Both the position numbers and the translations under genes were made by a program. The notes under the pieces were generated by a model, which was given only the letters and a program-made list of their open reading frames with translations, did not search any database and was not told the DNA's origin. A stretch of 64,000 bases of DNA, from positions 1-64,000 of the forward strand of contig CAKPCF010000002.1 of NCBI GenBank assembly GCA_934141445.1. The letters run 5' to 3'. Source of the DNA: an uncultured Clostridia bacterium (GTDB lineage: Bacteria; Bacillota; Clostridia; TANB77; CAG-508). Positions 1-9,496 of this stretch are shown piece by piece (within the stretch, counting starts at the first letter, position 1; each line of letters opens with the position of its first letter).

Positions 1-93
1 TTTAATGAGTTTATTAAACACGAATTTTGATGGAAGAATTTTTTATAAAATTTTTCCCGAAAAAAATTGACACTATCGAAAGTTTACATAAAT

Positions 94-122
94 TTGACAA
101 AAACTTATAAAAATGTTAAAAT
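94..122 (+). promoter_or_regulatory. sigma-A promoter for the 225-aa singleton gene
   Basis: TTGACA at 94-99 and TAAAAT at 117-122 are separated by 17 bases, 37 bases upstream of the start codon at 159. A second TTGACA (68-73) lies just upstream with a weaker TAAATT partner 16 bases on, so the unit may have tandem promoters. Bases 1-60 show no recognisable gene tail. Confidence 0.6.
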
Positions 123-158
123 ATATCCGTTATAAAACTTTGAAAGGGGCTTACCAAA

Positions 159-836
159 ATGAAAAGACGGAAGCAGACCAAAAGCGTAAAACATGTTCAG
201 AAAAGTTTTTGTGAATTAGAAAGGAATGGTTGGAAGAGAGAAGTTGAATTTGATTTAATGAAGCAACATGCACCAAACCAAATGAATAAGGCGATGAAAC
301 AGCTTGATGCGATTTATTATTATCCTTTACCGATGGGTGAGTATCGTATCAATTTGAAGAGGTTTAAGTATGACTTTGGAGAAATTATGTACATTGGAAT
401 GTATAGAATAATTGATGCATTCCATGATGAAAAAGGCCAAGTTATAACGACAAAGGAAAAGAAGTGGATGCTGAGTACTTTCTTTAATGGAGAATATGAT
501 GCGATAGAGATGTATCCCGCTTCAAGCAAACTTGTTAACGAAATGAATATATATCATTTGTGGTGTATAAAAAAATCAGATAAGATATTACCATTTTCTT
601 TGGAGCCAACAGTGGTGGAAAAGGAGTCAACTCCAAGTGGTGTTTTCATTCACCATATGTTACCTGGCTTTTTTGATTGGAAGGACAAGTATACTTTTAA
701 ATGCATGGCGTATGGTTTTGAGGCAAATGCATTGGAGGTGATTAGACCGGAGGATGAAAAATCGCATTTTGTGCTTCTTCCTGAAAATTCAGAACTCGTG
801 GAAACATTTAACATCATAGGAAAATTAATTTTTTAA
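159..836 (+). CDS. hypothetical protein, compositionally foreign singleton
   Basis: I do not recognise this 225-residue protein. It is soluble, with a basic N-terminus (KRRKQTK) and many aromatic residues, and it has no signal peptide or membrane segment. The middle (residues about 120-170) contains the phrases YHLWCIKKSD and GVFIHHMLPGF. The start is supported by AAGGGG about nine bases upstream. Codons such as CGG, GCG, CCG and GAC are more frequent than in neighbouring genes, which are extremely A+T-rich. The gene stands alone with its own promoter (94-122) and its own hairpin terminator (906-950), and is convergent with ylbJ. It is one of four such isolated units in the first 17 kb, suggesting lateral acquisition. 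Function is unknown. Confidence 0.75.
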   Translation: MKRRKQTKSVKHVQKSFCELERNGWKREVEFDLMKQHAPNQMNKAMKQLDAIYYYPLPMGEYRINLKRFKYDFGEIMYIGMYRIIDAFHDEKGQVITTKEKKWMLSTFFNGEYDAIEMYPASSKLVNEMNIYHLWCIKKSDKILPFSLEPTVVEKESTPSGVFIHHMLPGFFDWKDKYTFKCMAYGFEANALEVIRPEDEKSHFVLLPENSELVETFNIIGKLIF

Positions 837-905
837 GCTCGAATAAAAGTCGATTGACTTTGATATTTGCAATGCACAGCAGTCAGCTGTATGGTGCAGA
901 GCAAA

Positions 906-950
906 CCAAGAATGGAGGACTCAAGGAAGAGTGCTCCATTTTTGGTTTTA
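906..950 (+). terminator. Rho-independent terminator after the 225-aa singleton
   Basis: The left arm CCAAGAATGGAG (906-917) pairs with CTCCATTTTTGG (934-945), including one G-T pair, and is followed by TTTTA. It overlaps the 3' end of the convergent ylbJ gene. A second possible hairpin (AGCAGTCAGCT region, about 878-890) lies upstream. Confidence 0.65.
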
Positions 951-1979
951 TAAAATAAATATTAAATAGATACTTGTATATAGGCTTGCGAGTATTGCTT
1001 GCAAAATTTTTCCAATCAGGTATGGTTTGATTGATAATTTCTTTTGTGAAATAATACTAAACACTTGAAGTAAAACAGATATTCCACCAAAACCAAGTAA
1101 AAAAGCAGACATAATAATTTTAAAATTCTCATTGTTAAAATTCAAAATTGATAAAGCCTTTAGTCCATTTGTAAGTTCTAAAATTCCTGAAAAAATACTT
1201 TCAAAAAATCCAGTAGGCAAGTTTAATAATGTATCAAATTGTATTAAATAGTTGAATATATTTGCACTTTTTAATATAGAAAGTACAACTGAAAATAAAA
1301 CTATAAAACCACCAACTAAAAGTATGGAATTTATTGAAGAAATAATACTACTTCCAATAGTTTCGCCAAGGTTTCTAAAAGTAATGTTTTGTGTATTGAA
1401 GTTATATTTAATAGCAGAAGTTAAGATGTTTTTATTTTTTTTATTTAATGTATTTGGACTCCAATATTTGTATATTATTCCAACTGAAATAGATGCTAAA
1501 ATATGAGTTACTAATAATAAAATTCCAATTGATTTATTCAAAAAAAGTGAAATACCAACTGTTCCAACAATAAATAATGGTCCTGAATTGTTACAAAAAG
1601 CAGTTAAACGTTCAGCTTCTTCTTTAGTAATGGCATTATTATCTAATAATTCACATACTATTTTTGCTCCAACAGGATATCCACTAATAATACCAATTAG
1701 CAATGCAATAGCACTTTCACCAGGTAGATTGAATAATGGTCGCATAAGTTTACCAAGATATTTTCCACACATTGATATTATATTTGTTTTACACAATAAA
1801 TTACTTGCAATAAAAAATGGCAAAAGAGATGGAATAACAGCTTCAGACCATAACAATAAACCATTTTTTGCAGCTTGTATATTGTTTTGAGAAAATGCTA
1901 GCAAACTTATTATAAATATAGAAAAAACTATTGCAAAAAAATATTTTTTTAAAGAAAAAATTACCAATTTAAATTTCAA
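948..1979 (-). CDS. ylbJ: sporulation integral membrane protein YlbJ-like
   Basis: A polytopic membrane protein of about 343 residues with repeated hydrophobic helices, matching the YlbJ family of the nucleoside-recognition (Gate) type. In spore formers it is produced under sporulation control and is thought to act in transport across a forespore membrane. Family phrases are visible: SVIPSLLPFF-like (AVIPSLLPFFIASNLL), GIISGYPVGAKI, and AFCNNSGPLFIVGTVG. I place the start at the TTG at 1979, because AGGTGAT lies four bases upstream. A GTG three codons earlier overlaps that ribosome site. The gene is monocistronic and convergent with the singleton to its left. Its presence argues that the organism belongs to a spore-forming lineage, although it does not prove sporulation. 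Confidence 0.82.
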   Translation of the reverse strand: MKFKLVIFSLKKYFFAIVFSIFIISLLAFSQNNIQAAKNGLLLWSEAVIPSLLPFFIASNLLCKTNIISMCGKYLGKLMRPLFNLPGESAIALLIGIISGYPVGAKIVCELLDNNAITKEEAERLTAFCNNSGPLFIVGTVGISLFLNKSIGILLLVTHILASISVGIIYKYWSPNTLNKKNKNILTSAIKYNFNTQNITFRNLGETIGSSIISSINSILLVGGFIVLFSVVLSILKSANIFNYLIQFDTLLNLPTGFFESIFSGILELTNGLKALSILNFNNENFKIIMSAFLLGFGGISVLLQVFSIISQKKLSIKPYLIGKILQAILASLYTSIYLIFIL

Positions 1980-2140
1980 TTTAATCACCTATAAGACTGT
2001 ATGCTAATTTTGAAAATATATGTTACATTTAAAAAGTATAAAATATATAAACTTTATTCTCTAAACATTGAAATTTCTAAATAAAAGTTATATAATATAT
2101 AATCGTTGTAAGACGACTATTTGAAAAGGGAGAGTATATA

Positions 2141-5100
2141 ATGAATTCACTAGTAAAAGTTGTTCCAAATGTAAAAAAGTTTAACGATTACTTGTTTGAA
2201 GTTAAAAAAGGTACAAAGCCAATGATGTTATCTGGTTTAACAGATGTTGGAAAAATTCATTTGGCTTATGCAACTAAATTTTATTCTGAAAAACCAATTT
2301 GTATCGTTACATATAATGAATTGCAAGCTAAAAAAATAGTTAGTGATTTAGCTTTTTTCGGAGAGACTGTAAGATTTTTTCCTAAAAGAGAAGTAATAAG
2401 CTTTGATTATCTAGCAGAAAGTAAAGATACATTATTTCAAAGAATTTCAGTATTAAACAATATAGTAAAAGGAAAAAGTAAAATAATAGTAACAACAGTT
2501 GAAGCTGCTATGCAAAAAATGATTACTAAAGATAGCCTATATAAAAATGTAATGCATTTGAAAGTCGGCGATTTTTTAAGCTTAGATAAATTAAAAGAAA
2601 AGCTAGTGTTACTAGGATATGAAAGATATGATTTAATTGAAGGAAAAGGACAATTTAGCATTAGAGGTGGAATTGTAGATATTGCAACTTCTAAAAATCA
2701 TGGTGTAAGAATTGAACTTTGGGGAGATGAAATAGATTCTATTAGAAAATTTAGCATTGCAAGTCAAAGAACAACAGAAATGCTAAAAGATGTAGAAATT
2801 TATCCTTCTTATGAATTTTTATTGGAAACAGATGTAGATACTATTTGTAATAGAATAGCAGAAAAAACTTATATTAAATCAATTAAAGAAAAAGTTGATG
2901 AAGATATATCTCAAATAAAAAATGGTGAATTCTTAAATAAAATTGATAAATATTTTGATTGTTTTTATGAAAAATCAGCAACTTTATTAGACTACTTAGA
3001 TGATAATTATATAGTTTTTATTGATGAAATCGAAAAAATAAAAGCAAGAGCAGAAAATATTTCAAAAGATAATGAACATTTAATTCAAGATTTAGTTAGT
3101 AAAAATAAATTAGTTCCAAATAATTTAATAGAAAATGAAGATTATATAAGATTTAGTGAAAAATTAGAAAATAAACAAACAATATACTTAGAAAAACAAG
3201 ATATTGGTTTTGTTGATAAACAAAGTATGCATGCAAAAAGAAACGGATATAGCTTTAGCTATAGGGAGGTTAACTTTTTTCGTAGTTCAATGGATTTACT
3301 GTTTCAGGAATTACAGGAAGCAAAGAAAAGAGGAAAAGCAACAGTAATCCTTGGTGGAAACACCGATGGCAGTCGAAAAATATCTAATTTATTATTAGAA
3401 AAACAAATAGTTAACGACTTTAAAGAAATACTAGAAGAGGATGAACTTGAACCAGGTAGTATAACAGTTACAACAGGTGCATTATCAACAGGTTTTGAAT
3501 GTTATGATATGAATTTACTTGTAATTTCTTTAGCTGAAATTTTTGAATTAAAACCAAAAAGAATTAAGCCTTCATCTGTATTTAAAGAATCACAAAAAGT
3601 AGTATTTGAGGATTTAAAAGAAGGCGATTATATAGTTCATAAAGTAAATGGTATTGGTCAATATCTTGGAGTAATGACAATAAAAGCAGATAATGTAACT
3701 AAAGACTATATAAAATTAAGATACAAAGATGATGATATTTTATATGTTCCAACAGATGCTTTAGATAACATTAGAAAATATATTGGCGCTGAAAAATCAG
3801 GACCAAAACTTAATAGATTAGGATCTAAAGAATGGGAAAAAACTAAAGCAAAAGTAAAAAATAATTTAAGAGCTGTTGCAGAAGAATTGATACAATTATA
3901 TGCTAAAAGACAAAAGATGCAAGGTTATGCTTTTTCAAAAGATACAACATGGCAAAGAGAATTTGAAGATAATTTCCCATATTCTGAAACAGAAGATCAG
4001 CTTCGTTGTATAGCTGAAATAAAAAAAGATATGGAAAAACCTAGACCAATGGATAGATTACTTTGTGGTGATGTTGGATATGGAAAAACAGAAGTTGCAA
4101 TAAGAGCAGCATTTAAGGCTGTAATGGACCAAAAACAAGTTGTTTATTTAGCCCCAACAACTATTCTTGCACAGCAACAATATGAAGAATTTAAAGAGAG
4201 AATGCAAGAATATCCAATAAGAGTAGACATTTTAAATCGTTTTAAAACACCAAAAGAGCAAAAAGAAACTGTAAAAAAATTAGAATTAGGTGAAATAGAT
4301 ATATTAGTTGGTACTCATAGAGTTTTAAGTAAAGATGTTAAATTTAAAAATTTAGGATTGTTAATTATAGATGAGGAGCATCGTTTTGGTGTAAAAGCAA
4401 AAGAACAAATAAAAGAATATAAAAATAGTGTTGATGTTCTAACAATGACAGCTACTCCTATTCCAAGAACATTACATATGTCTATAGTGGGAATGAGAGA
4501 TATGTCTGTTATATACGAGCCACCTCAAAATAGAAAACCAGTTCAAACTTATGTACTTGAATATGACCCAGAAGTTATAAAAGAAGCAATTACAAGAGAA
4601 CTAGAAAGAGATGGTCAGGTATTTTACTTATTCAACAATGTTGAAAATATATTAAAAAAAGCAGATGAAATAAGAAACCTTGTTCCAGAAGCAAAAGTGG
4701 ATTTAGCACATGGAAAGATGACTGGAACGGAACTTGAAAACATTATGCAAGACTTTGTTGATAAAAAAACTAATGTCCTAGTATGTACAACTATTCTTGA
4801 ATCTGGTATAGATATTCCAAATGCTAACACAATTATTGTTGAAAATGCTGATAGACTTGGACTTGCACAATTATATCAAATAAGAGGTAGAGTTGGACGT
4901 TCTGATAAACAAGCTTATGCGTATATAACTTATAAAAGAGATAAAATGTTAACAGAAGTCGCAGATAAAAGATTGAAAGCTATAAAAGAGTTTACAGAAT
5001 TTGGTTCTGGATTTAAAATTGCCATGAGAGACTTGGAAATTAGAGGTGCAGGAAGTTTAATGGGCGAAGTTCAACATGGACATATGGAGCAGGTTGGATA

Positions 5101-5596
5101 TGATATGTACTGTAAATTATTAGATGAAGTTGTAAAGGAAATTCGTGGAGAAGCAGTTGTAGAAGAAGTAGATGTTCAAATAGAACTTGATGTTTCAAGC
5201 TATATTCCAGATGAATTTATAGAAAACTCAAGTTTGAAAATTGAAATTTATCAAACTATAGCACTATGTAAAAATGAAGAAGATATTTTAAATGTTACAG
5301 ATGAAATAATTGATAGATTTGGAAAGATGCCAAAAGAAATTGAAAATTTATTGGATATTGCTAGAATTAAAATTCTTTGTAGAGAAAAAAGTATTCTAAA
5401 AGTTTCACAAAGAGATATGAACATATTATTCTTTTTTGAACAAGATAAATTCAATATTGATATAGTTGATAAATTGATGAAGACATTTAGAAATAGAATA
5501 AAATTCTCGCCAGCACAAATGCCATATATTACTTTTAAATTACAAGATAAAAATGATACATTAGAAGAATGTAAAGATTTTCTAAAGAAACTTTAA
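2141..5596 (+). CDS. mfd: transcription-repair coupling factor Mfd
   Basis: 1151 residues, full length for Mfd, which displaces RNA polymerase stalled at DNA lesions and recruits UvrA. The order of parts is as expected: an N-terminal UvrB-like module (degenerate nucleotide motif GLTDVGKIH near residue 32); the RNA-polymerase-interacting CarD-like domain starting near 487 (EGDYIVHKVNGIGQYLG); a RecG-like translocase with Walker A GDVGYGKTE near 642 and DEEH box near 742; the GRVGRSDKQAYAY motif near 915; and a C-terminal D7-type domain. In Bacillus the gene neighbours sporulation and translation genes such as spoVT and pth. Here it is flanked by ylbJ and an acquired singleton. The start is supported by GGGAGAG nine bases upstream. 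Confidence 0.97.
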   Translation: MNSLVKVVPNVKKFNDYLFEVKKGTKPMMLSGLTDVGKIHLAYATKFYSEKPICIVTYNELQAKKIVSDLAFFGETVRFFPKREVISFDYLAESKDTLFQRISVLNNIVKGKSKIIVTTVEAAMQKMITKDSLYKNVMHLKVGDFLSLDKLKEKLVLLGYERYDLIEGKGQFSIRGGIVDIATSKNHGVRIELWGDEIDSIRKFSIASQRTTEMLKDVEIYPSYEFLLETDVDTICNRIAEKTYIKSIKEKVDEDISQIKNGEFLNKIDKYFDCFYEKSATLLDYLDDNYIVFIDEIEKIKARAENISKDNEHLIQDLVSKNKLVPNNLIENEDYIRFSEKLENKQTIYLEKQDIGFVDKQSMHAKRNGYSFSYREVNFFRSSMDLLFQELQEAKKRGKATVILGGNTDGSRKISNLLLEKQIVNDFKEILEEDELEPGSITVTTGALSTGFECYDMNLLVISLAEIFELKPKRIKPSSVFKESQKVVFEDLKEGDYIVHKVNGIGQYLGVMTIKADNVTKDYIKLRYKDDDILYVPTDALDNIRKYIGAEKSGPKLNRLGSKEWEKTKAKVKNNLRAVAEELIQLYAKRQKMQGYAFSKDTTWQREFEDNFPYSETEDQLRCIAEIKKDMEKPRPMDRLLCGDVGYGKTEVAIRAAFKAVMDQKQVVYLAPTTILAQQQYEEFKERMQEYPIRVDILNRFKTPKEQKETVKKLELGEIDILVGTHRVLSKDVKFKNLGLLIIDEEHRFGVKAKEQIKEYKNSVDVLTMTATPIPRTLHMSIVGMRDMSVIYEPPQNRKPVQTYVLEYDPEVIKEAITRELERDGQVFYLFNNVENILKKADEIRNLVPEAKVDLAHGKMTGTELENIMQDFVDKKTNVLVCTTILESGIDIPNANTIIVENADRLGLAQLYQIRGRVGRSDKQAYAYITYKRDKMLTEVADKRLKAIKEFTEFGSGFKIAMRDLEIRGAGSLMGEVQHGHMEQVGYDMYCKLLDEVVKEIRGEAVVEEVDVQIELDVSSYIPDEFIENSSLKIEIYQTIALCKNEEDILNVTDEIIDRFGKMPKEIENLLDIARIKILCREKSILKVSQRDMNILFFFEQDKFNIDIVDKLMKTFRNRIKFSPAQMPYITFKLQDKNDTLEECKDFLKKL

Positions 5597-5602
5597 ATAG
5601 AG

Positions 5603-5635
5603 ATGAGAGCTGAATTAAGATTTAGCTCTCATTTT
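5603..5635 (+). terminator. terminator of mfd
   Basis: ATGAGAGCT (5603-5611) and AGCTCTCAT (5624-5632) form a nine-base-pair stem followed by TTTTA, seven bases after the mfd stop codon. Confidence 0.85.
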
Positions 5636-5680
5636 ATATAGCAGGAAAGTAATATATACTACATATTATAAAAAAAGAAA

Positions 5681-5718
5681 ACCACACCCTTAAAAAACTT
5701 GTTTTCGTAGGGTGTGGT
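5681..5718 (-). terminator. terminator of the 95-aa singleton
   Basis: ACCACACCCT (5681-5690) pairs perfectly with AGGGTGTGGT (5709-5718). Read on the minus strand the stem is followed by TTTCTTTTTT (complement of 5671-5680). It lies 53 bases past the stop codon of the minus-strand gene at 5772-6059. Confidence 0.85.
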
Positions 5719-5771
5719 AAGGATATCACCTTCTTTTAGTCTTTTCGAAGAGGTCTGTCGACCCGCCGGCA

Positions 5772-6059
5772 TCAGGCTGCAAAGTCAAGGTTACTAAGCT
5801 GAAGTGTAATGCTGTATGCTCCGGCAGGCTCACTGCAATTCGTCTGAACAGCAGGGAGACGACCGGGGATGGTGTGCTTGATGTGTGCAATCTTGAACAG
5901 CTCTTCAAGCTGGTCGTAATTCAGCATACCGTGGTAAACCAGGTACAAGCTGCACTTGCCTTGGATATCAGGCTTCAGCTCGCTCCGAATAACAGTATAC
6001 CCGAAGGTATCGTCAATTTTGTGAATAATCGCGGCCATAACATCAACGTAAGTCATCAT
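5772..6059 (-). CDS. hypothetical 95-aa protein, strongly foreign composition
   Basis: A 95-residue soluble protein with no family I recognise. It begins MMTYVDVMAAIIHKIDDTF and carries the phrase LVYHGMLNYDQLEELFKIAHIKHT. A reading starting at 6134 is possible, but the ATG at 6059 has GGAG at the right distance and follows the mapped promoter, so I use it. The base composition is striking: 37 of 60 bases in 5821-5880 are G or C, in a region otherwise very A+T-rich. It ends in TGA, a stop rarely used by its neighbours. It has its own promoter (6106-6134) and terminator (5681-5718), so it is a self-contained unit inserted between mfd and the next methyltransferase gene. Lateral origin is likely; function is unknown. 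Confidence 0.72.
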   Translation of the reverse strand: MMTYVDVMAAIIHKIDDTFGYTVIRSELKPDIQGKCSLYLVYHGMLNYDQLEELFKIAHIKHTIPGRLPAVQTNCSEPAGAYSITLQLSNLDFAA

Positions 6060-6105
6060 ATTTTTTCTCCTTTTTTGTGTGTAAAAAATTACCTGCGTAA
6101 TTCTT

Positions 6106-6134
6106 ATTATATCACACATATTATGTAAAATCAA
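6106..6134 (-). promoter_or_regulatory. sigma-A promoter of the 95-aa singleton
   Basis: On the minus strand, TTGATT (complement of 6129-6134), a 17-base spacer, then TATAAT (complement of 6106-6111). It lies about 45 bases before the start codon at 6059. Near-consensus spacing and -10 box. Confidence 0.75.
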
Positions 6135-6236
6135 GCTTTTTTACTTTTTTGTAAATAAGAAGAAATATTTGTAAAAATAAAATTGAATTTAAATATAAAA
6201 AGTAATAAGTGGATATAATAAATTATTGATAAATAC

Positions 6237-6264
6237 TTTACAATTATTTAAGACATGTTATAAT
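6237..6264 (+). promoter_or_regulatory. sigma-A promoter of the TrmH-family gene
   Basis: TTTACA (6237-6242), a 16-base spacer and TATAAT (6259-6264), 29 bases before the ATG at 6294. Confidence 0.7.
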
Positions 6265-6293
6265 GAAAAAGTAATTTATTAGAGAGGTGTCAA

Positions 6294-7073
6294 ATGCTAA
6301 TAACAAGTAAAGATAATGAATTTATAAAACATTTGAAAAAATTAAAAGATAAAAAATATAGAGAAGAATATGGAGAATTTATTGTTGAAGGTATCAAAAT
6401 GATACAAGAGGCAATAGAAGAAAAAGCTACAATAAAGAATATTATTGTATGTGATGATTGTAAAAATCAAGAATATTTTTCAAAAGAATTTTTATATGAA
6501 ATAGCAAAATATAATTGTGTATATGTTACTGAAAAAATATTTTTACAGATTACTGATGTTACAAATCCACAAGGAATTTTAGCTGTAATTGATAAGAAAA
6601 AAATAAATTCTGATATAAATTATGATAGTGATTTATTTTTGATATTGGATAATATACAAGATCCAGGAAATATGGGAACAATTTTAAGAACAGCTGATAG
6701 TATAAATTTAAAACAAATAATTGTAGCAAAAGGTACAGCTGATGTATATAATCCTAAAGTTGTTAGATCAACAATGGGAGCAATTTTCAGAGTGAAAGTA
6801 ATAGAAAGTGAAGATTTGACTAAAGTAGTTAAAGAAATGAAGAAAAGAAAAATTAAAGTGTATGCTACTGATTTAGCTACTAATTCTAGTATATATGATG
6901 TTGACTATAAAAAATCTGCTATAATTATAGGAAATGAAGCTAATGGGGTATCAAAACAATTACTAGATTTAGCAGATAAAAAAATAAAAATACCAATGAT
7001 TGGTAAAACAGAAAGCTTGAATGCTGCTGTTGCAACAGGAATAATTTTATATGAGGCAATAAGAGAAAAATAA
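6294..7073 (+). CDS. TrmH/SpoU-family RNA 2'-O-methyltransferase
   Basis: 259 residues, typical of SpoU-type ribose methyltransferases that act on rRNA or tRNA. There is an N-terminal substrate-binding part (residues 1-90, with YGEFIVEGIKMIQEA) and a knotted SPOUT catalytic part. The three signature motifs are visible: NIQDPGNMGTILRTAD, IIGNEANGVS, and IPMIGKTESLNAAVATGI, the last being the S-adenosylmethionine-binding knot. The overall shape is like Bacillus YsgA, annotated as a 23S rRNA methyltransferase, but the exact target nucleotide cannot be read from the sequence. AGAGGTG precedes the ATG. The HD-domain gene follows after 25 bases, probably in the same transcript. Confidence 0.9.
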   Translation: MLITSKDNEFIKHLKKLKDKKYREEYGEFIVEGIKMIQEAIEEKATIKNIIVCDDCKNQEYFSKEFLYEIAKYNCVYVTEKIFLQITDVTNPQGILAVIDKKKINSDINYDSDLFLILDNIQDPGNMGTILRTADSINLKQIIVAKGTADVYNPKVVRSTMGAIFRVKVIESEDLTKVVKEMKKRKIKVYATDLATNSSIYDVDYKKSAIIIGNEANGVSKQLLDLADKKIKIPMIGKTESLNAAVATGIILYEAIREK

Positions 7074-7098
7074 TTTTTTTAGAAAAGAGAAAAAAGTT

Positions 7099-8706
7099 AT
7101 GGAAAAAACAGATGATATAACAGAAGAAGATTATAAAGAGTTTTATGAATGGATATTTGATAGAGAAATTGAGCTAGATAAAGAACTAGATGTAATATTG
7201 TGCGATACACAAGAAAAACCTTATATTTATTATCCAACAAATTTTAAGCCTTTTATTCAATCTAAACCAATGCAAAGATTAAAGCAAGTTAGTCATTTGG
7301 GAAGTGTAATAAAGCAAAATGAAAATTCTTATCATACAAGATATACACATTGTCTTGGAACGTATAATAATGCAACTATTTTCTATATATTGCAATATAG
7401 AAAACTACCTTGGAGAAAAAGAATTGAAGAAGAGGGCAGAAAAATAGAGGTATTAGCTGATATTGTAGAAAGTTTAAGACATGATGATGGACATAATATT
7501 TTATCACATGGATTGGAAAAGATTATCGGAAAAGAATATGGTGCGCATGAAATTTTAGGAGCAAGATTCAAAAGTGAGTTTGAAGAAACTAAGCAAGCAA
7601 TAGATTTTATACACCCAGATTTAGCAAAAAATATGAGTTTGGTTTCTAGTCCAGAATATCCACTAATCACTTTAAGAGAAGGAAATGTTGATTTTGATAG
7701 ATTGGATTTTATTTGTAGAGATTCTATGTATTTAGGAATTGAGCCACAACGAGATTTGGCTGATAGACTTATTAGAAGTTGCTCAATTCAAACTGTTGTA
7801 GAAGATGGCGTGAAAAAAGAAATAGTAGTATATGAATATGAAGCATTAAAAGATGTAGAAGCTTTTTTAGCTTTAAGAGCTAAAAATTATGAAGAATTTT
7901 ATTATTCTCCAGAAGTTATTGCTATGGATAAAGAGCAAGAAGCTTTTTGTAGAGAATTATTAACTATAGATGATAACAATGGTGCAGAATTGAAAGCATA
8001 TTTACATGATTGTATAAATAATGGTGCAAGAAATTTGAATTTAAGTGAATTTTTACAATGGAATGATATAAGATATTTTAATGAATTATTTGATATAGCT
8101 ACTGGAACACAGAATGAAAGTTTAAGAGAATTAGCATTAGACTGTGTACCTACTTTATATGGTTTGTACAGTTTAGGAATTGAAATGATTGATGTGAAGA
8201 ATAGAACTACTGAACTTACTAATCTGGAAAGATTGTTTATAAGTAATGTTAAAAAAATTTCAAATCCACAAAGTAGTTTATATCGTGTTTTTCAAAATAG
8301 AAATGCCAGTGGAAGAAAGATATTAAGTTTTAAATCAGAAAATGGATTATCAGATTTAGAAAAACAGCTTTCAAGCATAGGAGTAGCAGTAGATGGTTCT
8401 AATGGTATATTTGAATTAAAACCCAAAATAAAAGTATATAATCCAATGGAAGCAATATATGTAAGAGGCGAAGATGGAACAATATATACATTAGATAAAC
8501 ATCCAAATAGAACTTTAGATTTATCATCAAAATATACTTATGGAATAGTTGCTATACCAGCTTTAATGAAACTTGACGGGCTAGATGAAGGAACAATTGA
8601 GACGGTTAAAGGTATTTTTGAAAGTCTTGAACCAGAACATAAAATAAAATGTATGTCAAAACCTTTTAAAACATATTCTTATGATAATTTGGATATAACA
8701 AAATAA
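7099..8706 (+). CDS. HD-domain phosphohydrolase, dNTPase-like
   Basis: 535 residues. The N-terminal third carries the HD metal-binding set: TRYTHC near residue 80, RHDDGH near 131, and a downstream Asp in GNVDFDRLDFICRD near 200. The H...HD...D order with the DFDRLDFICRD block is typical of the dGTPase/SAMHD1-like branch, which removes triphosphate from deoxynucleotides, as opposed to cyclic-di-GMP or ppGpp hydrolases. The C-terminal half is helical and unassigned. The ribosome site is weak (AAAAGAGAAAAAAG), which suggests coupling to the methyltransferase gene 25 bases upstream. A bidirectional terminator follows. Substrate is inferred from family resemblance only. Confidence 0.82.
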   Translation: MEKTDDITEEDYKEFYEWIFDREIELDKELDVILCDTQEKPYIYYPTNFKPFIQSKPMQRLKQVSHLGSVIKQNENSYHTRYTHCLGTYNNATIFYILQYRKLPWRKRIEEEGRKIEVLADIVESLRHDDGHNILSHGLEKIIGKEYGAHEILGARFKSEFEETKQAIDFIHPDLAKNMSLVSSPEYPLITLREGNVDFDRLDFICRDSMYLGIEPQRDLADRLIRSCSIQTVVEDGVKKEIVVYEYEALKDVEAFLALRAKNYEEFYYSPEVIAMDKEQEAFCRELLTIDDNNGAELKAYLHDCINNGARNLNLSEFLQWNDIRYFNELFDIATGTQNESLRELALDCVPTLYGLYSLGIEMIDVKNRTTELTNLERLFISNVKKISNPQSSLYRVFQNRNASGRKILSFKSENGLSDLEKQLSSIGVAVDGSNGIFELKPKIKVYNPMEAIYVRGEDGTIYTLDKHPNRTLDLSSKYTYGIVAIPALMKLDGLDEGTIETVKGIFESLEPEHKIKCMSKPFKTYSYDNLDITK

Positions 8707-8710
8707 TAAT

Positions 8711-8748
8711 AAAAGAACATTAGTTAAATAAAAGCTAATGTTCTTTTT
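8711..8748. terminator. bidirectional terminator between convergent genes
   Basis: AAAAGAACATTAG pairs with CTAATGTTCTTTTT, with T-runs on both strands. It serves the HD-domain gene ending at 8706 and the DUF4364 gene ending at 8755. Confidence 0.85.
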
Positions 8749-8754
8749 ACTATT

Positions 8755-9309
8755 TTAATCTTGATTTAATATTTTTTCTGGCTCAACTAATAAATTAAAT
8801 ATTTCAGGATAAATTGCAGAAGCACTTTTATTCCAATTATTTACAATTTTTTTAGCTTGTTCACGAGAACCTGCATTTAATTCAAGATGAAATATTGTAC
8901 TGTTGTTTTCAATTATTTTACAAGTTACAGAGAAGTCTGTTTCTGTAATTGGTGTATATTCTGCTGATATTGAGTATTTATCTTTTATTAAGTCAAAACT
9001 TTCTTTGAATGTACTATCTACTTTTAACTTTAAAATACCAGGTAAAATGTCTAATGTTAAATCTAAAGCTTCTTTACCTTCTGTAGTTAGTTCATATATA
9101 TCATCATTTTCTTTTACATATTTATTTAAGTAATTATCTTCCAACAAATCCAATAGGAATTGTTCAAAATAAAAGTAATTCATATCGAGAATGGAAATAA
9201 CTAATTCTAATAATTCATTATGTGAAATTGATTTTCCGACTTTACTCATTATATATAAAATTAAAACTTTATTTTCTGCAAGTGTTTGGTCATCTGAATT
9301 TAGTTTCAA
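8755..9309 (-). CDS. DUF4364 family winged-helix protein
   Basis: 184 residues, matching DUF4364, a Clostridia-typical family of small winged-helix proteins. The N-terminal phrase LAENKVLILYIMSKVGK, followed by a helix-turn-helix-like segment (NELLELVISILDMNYFYFEQFL) and ELTTEGKEAL, fits a DNA-binding winged helix. The C-terminal part (residues 100-170) looks like a small alpha/beta domain. The start is a TTG at 9309 with AGGAGG five bases upstream. Monocistronic, ending in a shared terminator. A regulatory role is inferred from the fold; the target is unknown. Confidence 0.8.
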   Translation of the reverse strand: MKLNSDDQTLAENKVLILYIMSKVGKSISHNELLELVISILDMNYFYFEQFLLDLLEDNYLNKYVKENDDIYELTTEGKEALDLTLDILPGILKLKVDSTFKESFDLIKDKYSISAEYTPITETDFSVTCKIIENNSTIFHLELNAGSREQAKKIVNNWNKSASAIYPEIFNLLVEPEKILNQD

Positions 9310-9406
9310 TGTTGCCTCCTATAAGTGGATATATTTAGTATAAAATCCATTTTTTATACAATTATATCACGCATTTAAAAAAATTCAACTGAAATTTAGT
9401 GAAATA

Positions 9407-9435
9407 TTGTAATGTTTTATAGAGTGTGCTAAAAT
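9407..9435 (+). promoter_or_regulatory. sigma-A promoter of the 126-aa singleton
   Basis: TTGTAA (9407-9412), a 17-base spacer, and TAAAAT (9430-9435), about 60 bases before the start codon. Confidence 0.6.
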
Positions 9436-9496
9436 TATAAAGAGTTTGTTCGCAGACTTATTGTCCGAAGCCATTTTTACAGTTAAGAAAGGTTGT

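Noticed and set aside
6060..6134. Longer start of the 95-residue singleton
   Set aside because: It would begin upstream of the predicted transcription start. ATG 6059 has a good ribosome site.
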